Assembly (NCBI GenBank): GCA_017511185.1
Contig: JAFWLF010000085.1
Location: 1-64,000 of the forward strand
Reading direction: 5' to 3'
From: RGIG5612 sp017511185
Lineage (GTDB): Bacteria > Bacillota > Clostridia > Lachnospirales > Lachnospiraceae
DNA length: 64,000 bases
A program made the translations under genes and the position numbers. Position 1 is the stretch's first letter, and each line of letters opens with the position of its first letter. This document shows, one piece after another, positions 50,849 to 59,470 of the stretch. Below the pieces are notes generated by a model. The model was not told where the DNA came from. It was given only the letters and a program-made list of their open reading frames with translations, and ran no database searches.

Positions 50849-53098
50849 ATGAATTCGATTTTACAGGTCAAATTAACGTATACGAATGAAAATAATAATC
50901 AAAGGCCAAATGAGCGTCAGCTACGAACTAACTCTGAGGTTACTTCCGAAAAGATAGATTCGCTCGTTGAAAACCTAAGAGCGGTACTGCGGTATTATCG
51001 TAGTGTACCAAAGCTCCTAAACAATATTCTGATAGACGTCAATTACAATGATATAATCGCAAAATCAAAGAGAATTCAGGACGTTCTTAAACCAACTGGA
51101 AAGGCAACAAATGATGTGGTTGTTGGGGCGAGATTTTCTGATGCGCCTGAGGATCAGGAGAATCATATCATAACCTACTATGTCGACTCTGCAACGATTG
51201 ATAGAACGATTGAAGAGATGCTAAAAGCAAAGCAGTTTATTAATCGTGCTTTGAATGGTGTAGCAAAAGCGGCAAATTTTAATGACCAAGGCAAGAAACT
51301 TAAATATGATGGATATGGTCTTTCAAAGTCTAAGCTGAGAGGCATCATTGTCGACTGCTCAGTCATTGATTCATTTTCCGTTCCATCTGTATCTGCAGTG
51401 CCTGAAAGAGATACATTCTTGGTCACTGTATACAAAACAGAATTATCGTTGTCATTGCTGCTTGAAAAACTGGGAGTTGAAGACCGCTTTTATCGGTATT
51501 CTTTTTATGGAAATGACACGATCTCGGTTACAAGAGAGCTTTATGATTTGCTAAGCGATAAAGTACCATATATGATCTCGATGATTTCATCAGATTTTGC
51601 GCAAATCAAACTTGATGAAATAGAGCATGCACCTGATAAAGAGACTATTGACATACCAGATCCAACAAACGAACCTGTGATAGGCGTAATTGATACATTC
51701 TTTGATGAGTCAGTATATTTTGGTAAGTGGGTAGAGAACATTGATTATCTTGATGATGTAGAAAAACTCACATCTAAAGATGCAAGCCGAGAGCATGGTA
51801 CTGAAGTCACGTCAATTATCGTGGATGGCCCACGTCTTAATCCATGGCTGGATGATGGTTGCGGAAGGTTTCGAGTAAAGCATTATGGTGTCTGTGCAGA
51901 AAGGATTCAGACTGCAAGACTTGTACGTAAAATAAGAACAATAGTAAGTGAGAATCCTGACATTCATGTATGGAATCTATCGCTTGGAACAGAAGATGAA
52001 GTTTCCAAAAACTTTATCTCTTATGATGCAGCTGCTCTTGACGAAATACAATCTCAATACAACGTATTATTCGTCGTTTCGGGAACGAATGATAATAGGA
52101 CAGAGCATTCTGATGTTTTAAGAGTGGGATCGCCAGCGGACTCATTAAATGCTGTTGTAGTTAATTCAGTTAGAAGAGATGGTAGACCAGCATCTTATTC
52201 CAGAAAAGGGAATGTGCTTTCTTTCTTTAACAAACCAGATGTGGCGTACTATGGCGGAGACTATGATGATAGAATCATTGCCTATGCTCCAGGACATGAG
52301 GAAGAAGTATATGGAACATCCTTTGCAGCACCATGGATTAGCCGAAAACTGTGCTACTTAATTGATGTGATGGGTATTACAAGAGAAGTGGCAAAAGCAT
52401 TGCTGGTTGATTCCGCTGCTGGGTGGGAGTATAAGAAATCAACCTACCGAAGCAAAGACATTGTTGGATATGGAATCGTTCCTATAGATATTCAGCAAAT
52501 TCTCTCAACACCAAATGATGAGATTAGATTTGTTGTGTATGGAACATCTGAGAGCTATAAAACGACAAATTACGCAATTCCTGTACCAAGGGACGAAGAC
52601 AACAAGTATCCATATGTTGCACGTGCTACTTTGTGTTATTTCCCTGAATGTACCAGGGCTCAAGGGGTTGACTATACAAACCGAGAACTCTCGCTTACAT
52701 TCGGCAGAGTCGGAGATGACGGAAAGATCAAAGATATAAATGAGAATGTACAAGATGAAAATGGCGCTCATGTAGATGAACGGCAATCGAGGAAAGATTT
52801 CAGAAAATGGGAAAATACGAAGTTTATCTCTACAATTCTGAAAAAGAACAGACCCAAGAACTCCTATGGGGAACGTTTATGGGGAATGGTAATCATTTCT
52901 AAAGAAAGACTGTCAACGAGAATGGGCAGGCATTTGAATTTTGGGGCAGTCATTACACTCAAGGAATTACATGGCGTTAATCGGATAGAGAGTTTTATTA
53001 AAGCTTGCACGTTGAGAGGCTATATTGTTAATGAACTTGATATCCAAAATCGTGTAGAAATCTATAACTCGACACAGGAAGAAATACATTTTGAATGA
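50849..53098 (+). CDS. ietS: Subtilisin-like serine protease of an IetAS-like pair
   Basis: The 749-residue S8 peptidase without signal peptide is therefore cytoplasmic. The catalytic triad is visible: D282 (GVIDTF), H316 (REHGTEVTSI) and S491 (YGTSFAAP). The N-terminal about 270 residues have no named domain, and the C-terminal 200 residues form a further domain, as in the IetS subgroup. Its ATG begins right after the ATPase stop. In known pairs the protease is toxic and the ATPase controls it; here that is inferred from homology of architecture. Confidence 0.88.
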   Translation: MNSILQVKLTYTNENNNQRPNERQLRTNSEVTSEKIDSLVENLRAVLRYYRSVPKLLNNILIDVNYNDIIAKSKRIQDVLKPTGKATNDVVVGARFSDAPEDQENHIITYYVDSATIDRTIEEMLKAKQFINRALNGVAKAANFNDQGKKLKYDGYGLSKSKLRGIIVDCSVIDSFSVPSVSAVPERDTFLVTVYKTELSLSLLLEKLGVEDRFYRYSFYGNDTISVTRELYDLLSDKVPYMISMISSDFAQIKLDEIEHAPDKETIDIPDPTNEPVIGVIDTFFDESVYFGKWVENIDYLDDVEKLTSKDASREHGTEVTSIIVDGPRLNPWLDDGCGRFRVKHYGVCAERIQTARLVRKIRTIVSENPDIHVWNLSLGTEDEVSKNFISYDAAALDEIQSQYNVLFVVSGTNDNRTEHSDVLRVGSPADSLNAVVVNSVRRDGRPASYSRKGNVLSFFNKPDVAYYGGDYDDRIIAYAPGHEEEVYGTSFAAPWISRKLCYLIDVMGITREVAKALLVDSAAGWEYKKSTYRSKDIVGYGIVPIDIQQILSTPNDEIRFVVYGTSESYKTTNYAIPVPRDEDNKYPYVARATLCYFPECTRAQGVDYTNRELSLTFGRVGDDGKIKDINENVQDENGAHVDERQSRKDFRKWENTKFISTILKKNRPKNSYGERLWGMVIISKERLSTRMGRHLNFGAVITLKELHGVNRIESFIKACTLRGYIVNELDIQNRVEIYNSTQEEIHFE

Positions 53099-53143
53099 CC
53101 TTGTGTGAATTGGATATGAGCGAATAATGATGGGAGATGGAAA

Positions 53144-53824
53144 ATGATTACGGCAGAAATAATAAACGGAATTTGGAATTACTATCTCAGCTTAGAAAAG
53201 GATTTGGACAACACATCACGCTATATTGAACCTAAAGGACAAGAAAATGTCTTTTCTTTTGAATTTGCAAAACTACTTGTTCTCTCTTGTACGGAATTAG
53301 AGTCTGTATTGAAATTGCTGTGTTATGAGTGCAGCGGCGAAAACAAAGGTAACTTTGGAGAGTATAAAGAAACAGTATTAACGAATTATCCCAAGATTGT
53401 TTTCGCTGAAGTGAATATCGCTCGATGGGGTGAAACAATACGCCCTTTTGAAGGTTGGGATAAAGGAAGGCTATCTTGGTGGGATGCCTATGGAAACGTT
53501 AAACATAATCGAGAAGATAATTTTACTGAGGCAACTTACAAGAACGCTGTTTTTGCTCTCTCTGCGTTGTATATTTCAATATTCTATCTTTCAAATATAA
53601 GTGGTGTTTCTTTTTCAGATTATGCCAGCACGTACATTCAGAGCAATTATTCGTCCCACGGCCTAGCTGTTGCTCCAAATAAAAAGTTGCCAGATTTAGA
53701 TCCTAGCTTTACTGAATCAGAAGAGAATTCTTCGGCAGCTAGGTCTGTTTCCATGCTATATCATGGAAATGAAGAACCGCCAGCAGACAGTAAAGATGGG
53801 GATATTTGGATTAAAACAGATTAA
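53144..53824 (+). CDS. HEPN-like hypothetical protein downstream of the protease
   Basis: The 226-residue protein is mostly helical in its first 160 residues and contains RLSWWDAYGNVKHNREDNFTEATYKNAVFALSALYI, resembling HEPN-like domains (Wxx.YNxVKHxR). The C-terminal 60 residues are disordered-looking and acidic. It lies 45 bp after the protease in the same direction, suggesting a third component of the defence operon. The classical RxxxxH RNase motif is not obvious, so the activity is uncertain. Confidence 0.55.
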   Translation: MITAEIINGIWNYYLSLEKDLDNTSRYIEPKGQENVFSFEFAKLLVLSCTELESVLKLLCYECSGENKGNFGEYKETVLTNYPKIVFAEVNIARWGETIRPFEGWDKGRLSWWDAYGNVKHNREDNFTEATYKNAVFALSALYISIFYLSNISGVSFSDYASTYIQSNYSSHGLAVAPNKKLPDLDPSFTESEENSSAARSVSMLYHGNEEPPADSKDGDIWIKTD

Positions 53825-53876
53825 AGATGTGAAGCTGAATAGAGCATTATATTCAAGTTTGTAAGGATGAATAGTC

Positions 53877-53960
53877 ATGACAGTTGAACTTATAAAACTT
53901 ACAGAAGAAAATCTGCAACAATGCTTTGAGCTCAAAGTGGCAAACGACCAATCAATATAG
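53877..53960 (+). pseudogene. GNAT acetyltransferase N-terminal fragment
   Basis: A 27-codon frame MTVELIKLTEENLQQCFELK then VANDQSI ends at TAG. The first 24 residues match the start of spermine/spermidine-type GNAT acetyltransferases; the rest of the gene is missing. Confidence 0.5.
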
Positions 53961-53987
53961 TCATTATTTATAAAAATGACTATATTG
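53953..53987. repeat. Perfect 13-bp inverted repeat
   Basis: CAATATAGTCATT (53953-53965) and AATGACTATATTG (53975-53987), 9-bp loop. It sits at the broken end of the GNAT fragment and could be a terminator-like hairpin or an insertion scar. The remaining 53988-54249 shows no supported gene. Confidence 0.5.
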
Positions 53988-54249
53988 AAATTGACGCTGT
54001 TTCTGGCAACAAAACGGCAACAAATATCAGAACAGCCATAATAATTGACATAATAGGAATAAAATACAGCCGTTTTTCGAAAAATAACTAAACAAATTAA
54101 GTTAAGTTCTCGCCAAAGAAAACATGTATGAATAATTGGAAGGTAATATGATATACTTTTTATATTTTTGACGGAGTATATGCTAGTGCACGTATTGATA
54201 AGGAAAAGCAAAAAGATCGACGAAAAATAATAAGAGGAATGAGTATTAT

Positions 54250-54630
54250 CTATTCTATTGTTACATCTTCGAAGAAAATTGCGGATTCCTCAACTATTTT
54301 ATATTCTTTATAAGTGTATATTGCAAAAAACGTCGCAACCGCAACAACTAGTATTAAAACACAAAATATGATGCATTTTATAAGTTTTTTTGTGTTTAAG
54401 CGTTTAATCAGCTCATCTGTTTCTACAGAAGAAATGTACTCATGAACTATGTCCTCGGGTTTTCCGAAACCCTTTTCAAGTTCAGACAATGAAATAATAT
54501 TCTCATTATCACAAAAATCTTCTGCATTTAAACGTAGATTGTCTAAATACTTTTTTTCTGTTTTGCCGACATATGGAAAAAGAATTTTGACTCTTTTGAT
54601 ATATTGTTCGCAGATTCGTTTTTCATCCAT
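54250..54630 (-). CDS. HAAS/DUF1700-like small membrane protein (PadR partner)
   Basis: The 126-residue protein has a cytoplasmic helical N-terminal domain (about residues 1-80: CEQYIKRVKILFPYVGKTEKKYLDNL...ELEKGFGKPEDIVHEYI, the HAAS pattern) followed by one transmembrane helix (CIIFCVLILVVAVATFFAIY). It starts 1 bp after the PadR-type gene. PadR-HAAS pairs typically regulate membrane or envelope stress genes. Confidence 0.72.
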   Translation of the reverse strand: MDEKRICEQYIKRVKILFPYVGKTEKKYLDNLRLNAEDFCDNENIISLSELEKGFGKPEDIVHEYISSVETDELIKRLNTKKLIKCIIFCVLILVVAVATFFAIYTYKEYKIVEESAIFFEDVTIE

Positions 54631-54631
54631 A

Positions 54632-54970
54632 TTACAACTCCTTTAAAGAGGTTAGGATACGCTGAACGCCAATTGTTGTATTAAAATAATTAGACTCTAA
54701 TTCTTCAAGAGCTTTTAAACCAGATTCCTCAATATGATAATACACCCGTGTACGCTTTCTCCCGACAAGTTTTGTATACTCAGAAATTTTGTTTTCTGCC
54801 TCTAGTTTATACGTTGCTGTATAAATAGTATTTTGCGAAATAAATAGATGGCCATCGGAGTATTCTAAAATTGTTTTAAAAATATCATAAACATAGCTGT
54901 CACTGTGCTTTAGTATCGACAGGATCAGCAGTTCTGTTATTCCATTTATAAAGTAATTTCTGGTGCTCAT
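54632..54970 (-). CDS. PadR family transcriptional regulator
   Basis: A 112-residue winged-helix PadR-type regulator: NGITELLILSILKHSDSYVYDIF, then the recognition region FISQNTIYTATYKLEAENKISEY and the wing GRKRTRVYYHIEESG. It is the first gene of the two-gene operon and lies downstream of a composite dyad that could be its autoregulatory operator. Confidence 0.88.
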   Translation of the reverse strand: MSTRNYFINGITELLILSILKHSDSYVYDIFKTILEYSDGHLFISQNTIYTATYKLEAENKISEYTKLVGRKRTRVYYHIEESGLKALEELESNYFNTTIGVQRILTSLKEL

Positions 54971-54976
54971 AATAAT

Positions 54977-55011
54977 ATCCGTTGCTCAAAGTTGAGATAA
55001 TTATAACGGAT
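54977..55011 (-). promoter_or_regulatory. Composite dyad upstream of the PadR gene
   Basis: ATCCGTT (54977-54983) and AACGGAT (55005-55011) form the outer arms, with the inner pair CTCAA/TTGAG between them. A minus-strand -10 (TATAAT, 55000-55005) overlaps the dyad; the -35 is weak. It is a candidate PadR operator. Confidence 0.5.
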
Positions 55012-55090
55012 TAGAACCCAAAAAAAAACTACGCAATTATGAATAACTCAAACTTTACAAATAACGAAATATGCTCAAGTTGAAAGTATA

Positions 55091-55567
55091 CTAGTAAACT
55101 GTACCATCAGCGGAGCAGGATAGAGTAACATTCTTATAATAGGTATAAGTGTTATTCTGTACGGCGGTAGTATAATTTGTTGCGGAATTTCCAGAACGGC
55201 TGACATAATAGTCTGAAATATACCATGCAGGATGATAAGAAATGGAACTTCCTGAACAACTTATACATGTTGCACTAGATCCATTATATGTGAATGTTCC
55301 GGTTACAGATACAGAGATCATTATTTGTCCGGCAGAGTTTTCCAAGTTTGATGTCTTTGTTCTGGTAATAGTGCCTCTAGATTCCTCTTCGTTCTTGTCG
55401 CTATTATTTGAGATATAGGTCTTTAAATAAAATACCTCATCATTGATAAAAACCGTTTCCATTTCAATTTGATTCTGGGAAATAGGTTCTTCATTTGCAA
55501 AAACAATACAACTAATAAGCAGAGAGCATACTGTGATAGAAATAATGCAAAATAGTTTTTTGATCAT
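55091..55567 (-). CDS. Small secreted protein of unknown function
   Basis: The 158-residue exported protein has a signal peptide (MIKKLFCIISITVCSLLISC...VFA-NEE), a polar stretch, then a Ser/Thr/Tyr-rich domain with two close cysteines (CISC) and a third near the C-terminus. The C-terminal domain is beta-rich in appearance (VSVTGTFTYNG...). The family is not recognised. AGGAGG lies before the ATG. It is divergent from the caspase-like gene. Confidence 0.65.
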   Translation of the reverse strand: MIKKLFCIISITVCSLLISCIVFANEEPISQNQIEMETVFINDEVFYLKTYISNNSDKNEEESRGTITRTKTSNLENSAGQIMISVSVTGTFTYNGSSATCISCSGSSISYHPAWYISDYYVSRSGNSATNYTTAVQNNTYTYYKNVTLSCSADGTVY

Positions 55568-55641
55568 GACGATACCTCCTTATTAATACATGATAGCTCA
55601 AAATGTTTTTTAAATCAATATTATCTCGAACAAAACAATGA

Positions 55642-55670
55642 TTGACGATAATAATGGTTTATGATATATA
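55642..55670 (+). promoter_or_regulatory. Promoter upstream of the secreted caspase-like gene
   Basis: TTGACG (55642-55647), 17 bp, TATATA (55665-55670); about 140 bp of leader before the ATG at 55811. Confidence 0.5.
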
Positions 55671-55810
55671 AAAATTGGAAAGGCAAATAAGAAGAACACT
55701 AAGAAAAACCCAATACTTATATGTGTGTATACAATGCTGTTTATTACCTTATATGTTAATCTCAATTCTGTCCTGGGACTGATATAGAGTCACAATGAAA
55801 GGAGAAAAAG

Positions 55811-57229
55811 ATGAAACATTTAAAACGAATACTAATTATTTTTATTGGTGCTTTATTGATTATTTGCAACACGGAAGTAAATGTTTTTGCTGAAGAATCT
55901 GAAAATGATTCTCGAGAAAAAAATCCAACTCAAATACTCACAGTTGATTCGGACATGCCGATAGACTATATGTGTTTTGAGCTGCTTGGAATCTATCATG
56001 TAGAAAATGCCATTACCATTGAGAATACAAGGGCTGGTGGCTATTGGTATCTTCTCGAGAATGGACGTTGGAGGTACTATTATAATGATGGCGGTTATGC
56101 ATGTAATGCGTGGGCATTTATTGATGGTTATTGGTATTTATTTGATCCAAGCGGCTACATGTTTACCGGCTGGGCATCGGAAAATGGAAATGTTTACTAT
56201 TTGAATGCTGAATCGCCAGGCCTTGGCCAGATGGTTATTGGTTGGAAATATATAGTTTCAGCTCCTGACGGTTCAAGATCCTGGTATTATTTTAACCAGA
56301 GCGGAGCCATGGTTACAGGTTGGCAGTATCTTCCGTATAATGGTTATAATAATTGGTATTATTTCCTGCCAAATGGTACGATGTATACGGGATGGCTTAT
56401 TCATAATAATAACAAGTATTACTTGAAACCAAGCGGAGCTATGGTTACGGGCTGGAACGTAATCGATGGATACTCTTATTTTTTTGATTCTTCAGGACAT
56501 TTGAAGGAAACAAAAAGAAGGGCAATAATTGTGGGAGATGACTCTGTTGAAAGAAGTATGGATTTGGCGGGATGGTCAAATACACTTTCACATATGACGT
56601 TCCTGGATGAGGATTTTGAACGGATTGAAATGGATGCAGACCTTTCTTATTCCGAGTTCTATTATTTACTGGATGATGTTATGTCAGATTCGGAAGAAAG
56701 TGATATAACTTATCTGAGCATAACCTGTCATGGTTCTCAGCAAGGGGGTCTTTATCTTTGCCCAGATATAACTATTTCTGGGTATCTTTTAAGACTAATA
56801 CTTGATCAGTATGAAGGGAAAGTAGTCCTGTTTCTTAATTGCTGTTATGCAGGAACTATTATTAACAGAACTGATTCTCCAAGCCCAGAGATGGAGTTCC
56901 TTTCGGAATTCTTAAGTGAAACGGATTCTGGAGAACTGTTGGATGAAAAATATTTGGTTTTGTGCTCTTCCGCATATGATGAGTTAAGTTATAAATACCC
57001 ATTGCCTGACCTTTCTCTAATATACATAGCTTATGCGAATCAATACTGGACATTGGGAGGGGGCTGGGACCTTCTTAATAATACACTCACAACAATGAAT
57101 GCAGACGCTAACGAAGACTCTATAGTCACGCTGAACGAATTATATAATTATTCATACTCCAATATCAGTTCGCAGCATATCGTGGTTTATCCAGCGAATA
57201 GTGAATTTACGATATTTGCCAGAAATTAA
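55811..57229 (+). CDS. Secreted cell-wall-binding caspase-like cysteine peptidase
   Basis: The 472-residue protein has a signal peptide (residues about 1-27), about six cell-wall-binding repeats (about 70-235; WYLLENGRWRYYYNDGG, MVTGWQYLPY and similar), and a C-terminal caspase/C14-like domain starting RRAIIVGDD. The His is H307 (ITCHGSQQGG) and the Cys is C345 (FLNCCYAGTI), matching the HG...DxCxSG pattern of the caspase clan. A GAAAGGAG precedes the ATG. Domain substrate is unknown. Secreted caspase-like enzymes on wall-binding repeats are uncommon; the AT-rich context marks it as accessory. Confidence 0.8.
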   Translation: MKHLKRILIIFIGALLIICNTEVNVFAEESENDSREKNPTQILTVDSDMPIDYMCFELLGIYHVENAITIENTRAGGYWYLLENGRWRYYYNDGGYACNAWAFIDGYWYLFDPSGYMFTGWASENGNVYYLNAESPGLGQMVIGWKYIVSAPDGSRSWYYFNQSGAMVTGWQYLPYNGYNNWYYFLPNGTMYTGWLIHNNNKYYLKPSGAMVTGWNVIDGYSYFFDSSGHLKETKRRAIIVGDDSVERSMDLAGWSNTLSHMTFLDEDFERIEMDADLSYSEFYYLLDDVMSDSEESDITYLSITCHGSQQGGLYLCPDITISGYLLRLILDQYEGKVVLFLNCCYAGTIINRTDSPSPEMEFLSEFLSETDSGELLDEKYLVLCSSAYDELSYKYPLPDLSLIYIAYANQYWTLGGGWDLLNNTLTTMNADANEDSIVTLNELYNYSYSNISSQHIVVYPANSEFTIFARN

Positions 57230-57243
57230 GGGGGACATAAGTT

Positions 57244-58242
57244 ATGCTAAAAAAAATAGGTGGTTTATTATTAGCATTTGCGATCTGTTTAACTATGTTA
57301 ATACCTGCTTTTGCCAAAACACAAGAAGATGAGGATTCTTACAGAATCGTAATGCCCGCAGTGGAGGATACAGGATTATTTGATACAAGCGACATTCAGC
57401 AAGGAATTGTTCGGGCTGGATGGGGCTGCAGTTTGTACGTTGCCCTTGTGAAAGACGATAGTTCGGGCGACCAAGTTTCAACGCGTTCGAATGACAGATC
57501 TATTTTACCAAATAAAAATGATGAGTATGTTGTTGATGCTAGATGGGAAGCCATTCTTCCGGATGGGACAAAAGCGCAACCCATTGAAGTAAAAGAAAAT
57601 GGATATGTCTTATTTGCAGTTCCCTTTGAAATGACAGGAGAGATGGCGATTCAGGCTTCTATTGATGGAGTTGTTGTAGACAGGTTTGAATTAATCGTTG
57701 TTGGAACAGATAAAAATGGTAATCCAATTAAAGATTGGAGATTTAGCTTTAAAAAATGGTACTACATCATAGAAGGTGGAATGCTGAAAAGGGGCTGGTT
57801 GCAGTACAAAGGAAGTTGGTATTATCTTGATAGTGATGGGATCATGCAGACTGGATGGCAGAAAATAGATGGTGTTTGGTACTATATGAATCAATCCGGG
57901 GCCATGATGACAGGCTGGGTCAAAGATGGCAGCAAATGGTACTACATGAATTCCTCCGGGGCAATGGAGACAGGGTGGAAAATAATAGATAACATGTGGT
58001 ATTTCTTTAAAAGCAATGGTGCAATGGCAGCAAGCGAATGGTGCGGAGGATACTGGCTAAACGCAAACGGAAGCTGGACGTATAAACCGATCGGAAGCTG
58101 GAAGAAAAATGCTCAGGGTTGGTGGTTCGGCGATACCAGTGGTTGGTATGCGAAGAATACATCAGTTATGATCGATAATGATTTATATATATTCAACGCA
58201 TCAGGATATTTAGTTATGACAATAAACGGGCGACGGAATTGA
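57244..58242 (+). CDS. Secreted choline-binding-repeat protein
   Basis: The 332-residue protein has a signal peptide (LAFAICLTMLIPAFA) and a unique N-terminal domain (about residues 28-165, beta-rich, ending GTDKNGNPIKDW). About five cell-wall-binding repeats follow (about 175-275), with a degenerate final part (GSWKKNAQGWWFGDTSGWYAKN) typical of Clostridial repeat arrays. It starts 14 bp after the caspase-like gene and probably shares its mRNA. The N-terminal domain is not recognised. Confidence 0.75.
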   Translation: MLKKIGGLLLAFAICLTMLIPAFAKTQEDEDSYRIVMPAVEDTGLFDTSDIQQGIVRAGWGCSLYVALVKDDSSGDQVSTRSNDRSILPNKNDEYVVDARWEAILPDGTKAQPIEVKENGYVLFAVPFEMTGEMAIQASIDGVVVDRFELIVVGTDKNGNPIKDWRFSFKKWYYIIEGGMLKRGWLQYKGSWYYLDSDGIMQTGWQKIDGVWYYMNQSGAMMTGWVKDGSKWYYMNSSGAMETGWKIIDNMWYFFKSNGAMAASEWCGGYWLNANGSWTYKPIGSWKKNAQGWWFGDTSGWYAKNTSVMIDNDLYIFNASGYLVMTINGRRN

Positions 58243-58252
58243 TCCGTCGCCC
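58228..58252 (+). terminator. Hairpin over the stop codon of the choline-binding gene
   Basis: A 10-bp perfect stem GGGCGACGGA / TCCGTCGCCC with a 5-nt loop overlaps the TGA at 58240. The T tail is poor (TATTTGTGTTTT). Confidence 0.6.
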
Positions 58253-58255
58253 TAT

Positions 58256-58690
58256 TTGTGTTTTAAGACCAAAAAGATACCCAGACAAAAGCAAGAACGA
58301 ACAGGATGGTGCTGGGTCGCATGCTTAGTCATGGTTGGACCTTATAATGCGAATTATACCACTACACAATGGGATGTTGTCGTATCCGTACTCGGTTATT
58401 CTTTAAACCTTCCCGTTCATGTTAATGTGACAGCAGGCGTATTGAGTCTTGCTGCTAACGGAACAAAATGGAGCTTGGTAGAGGGCATTAACGTTTTTTT
58501 TTATAGTGATGCAGTTGCTGAAACAGATGATAACAGACTGATTATTATCAGAATGGGATGGAATAGTGGATGAGGACACTCTGTCGTTGGTGCAAGATAT
58601 GATAAAGAAGGAAATAAAATATATATTATTGATCATGGCTATCATTCTGTGATATTTTTTCATGACGTTTCACAAAGTTTCTATTATTGA
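58256..58690 (+). pseudogene. C39-like cysteine peptidase domain gene, truncated and interrupted by UGA
   Basis: The frame reads QERTGWCWVACLVMVG (probable catalytic Cys in GWCW) and continues to RMGWNSG, then a TGA at 58571-58573, then GHSVVGARYDKEGNKIYIID (catalytic His and Asp region). It aligns with the peptidase domain at 14347-15387 (SCWCWAASAVMVG; LWNSGNAHMVAGAGY; IYLIDP). There is no start codon, ribosome binding site or signal peptide. It is an N-terminally truncated relative with a nonsense codon just before the catalytic His. Confidence 0.75.
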
Positions 58691-58712
58691 TTCGCCTAGG
58701 AAGGAGGTAAAA

Positions 58713-59450
58713 ATGAAAAGAAGATTAACAAAACAAATACTATTTTTGATGATTACTGTTTTACTATTAGCTTCAATGGCTATTTCAGTATCAGCCAATA
58801 CAATTATCGAACCAGAAGAAAAAGGAAGCTGTAGTGATCCGATAAATGATTTGGAAAGCTATTATTATGAATTACGTGATAATAGTCTTTTTGAGCCAGC
58901 GTGTAAAGGGAGTCTCAAAAACAAAAACGGTAATGAATATATTGTGGACATATATCAGAGCGACGAAATTGTTGAAGGCGAGAATTTATATCGAAAAGAT
59001 TATGTATACAAAATTGGTGCCGGAGGAATGGTTAAAAATAATGAAAACGCGGGAGTTAATTCAAAGGGCAGCCCAGCTACTTTCGGATGGTGGGATGATT
59101 CGATAAGTGTTTATGGTTCAGTATCCCTACATTATTACAGTAGTGGCGGAACTTATCTGTTATATAGAGTCACAGGATATTGGTTCAAAAGTGACAGTTC
59201 AGTTTCTGTAAGCGACCGATGGCTTCGATGTGTTTGTATAACTCCTGCAGTATATTACCAGAATAGTAGCTTTGCTGGATTAGGAATGAGTTGGGACTGT
59301 TACACCGGGTATCAAACGTACATTAGCTCTAGTGGAACTGCAGCTTTAGCAGCAAAATCTTATGCGACTCTATCTCACGGTTTATATAGTGTTTGGAGTT
59401 TTGAGACAGAGTGTTCTCTATTTAATACATTTGGCGATATTTTTACATAA
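58713..59450 (+). CDS. Secreted protein of unknown function
   Basis: A 245-residue protein from ATG 58713, preceded by AAGGAGG. Signal peptide residues 1-30 (ILFLMITVLLLASMAISVSA-NTI). The mature part is rich in Tyr, Ser and Trp, with few charged clusters (YGSVSLHYYSSGGTYLLYRVTG-like). No family recognised. It follows the damaged peptidase gene and lies in the secreted protein run. Confidence 0.65.
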   Translation: MKRRLTKQILFLMITVLLLASMAISVSANTIIEPEEKGSCSDPINDLESYYYELRDNSLFEPACKGSLKNKNGNEYIVDIYQSDEIVEGENLYRKDYVYKIGAGGMVKNNENAGVNSKGSPATFGWWDDSISVYGSVSLHYYSSGGTYLLYRVTGYWFKSDSSVSVSDRWLRCVCITPAVYYQNSSFAGLGMSWDCYTGYQTYISSSGTAALAAKSYATLSHGLYSVWSFETECSLFNTFGDIFT

Positions 59451-59470
59451 TAAATGCGGAGACTACGAGT

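Noticed and set aside
54160..54240. Short plus-strand frame DGVYASARIDKEKQKDRR as a recombinase or other gene remnant
   Set aside because: It is short, with no motif I can assign and no ribosome binding site.
58571..58573. UGA as a selenocysteine codon
   Set aside because: The aligned position in the intact paralogue is Asn, not Cys; no SECIS-like hairpin is evident directly downstream and the gene lacks a start, so a nonsense mutation is simpler.
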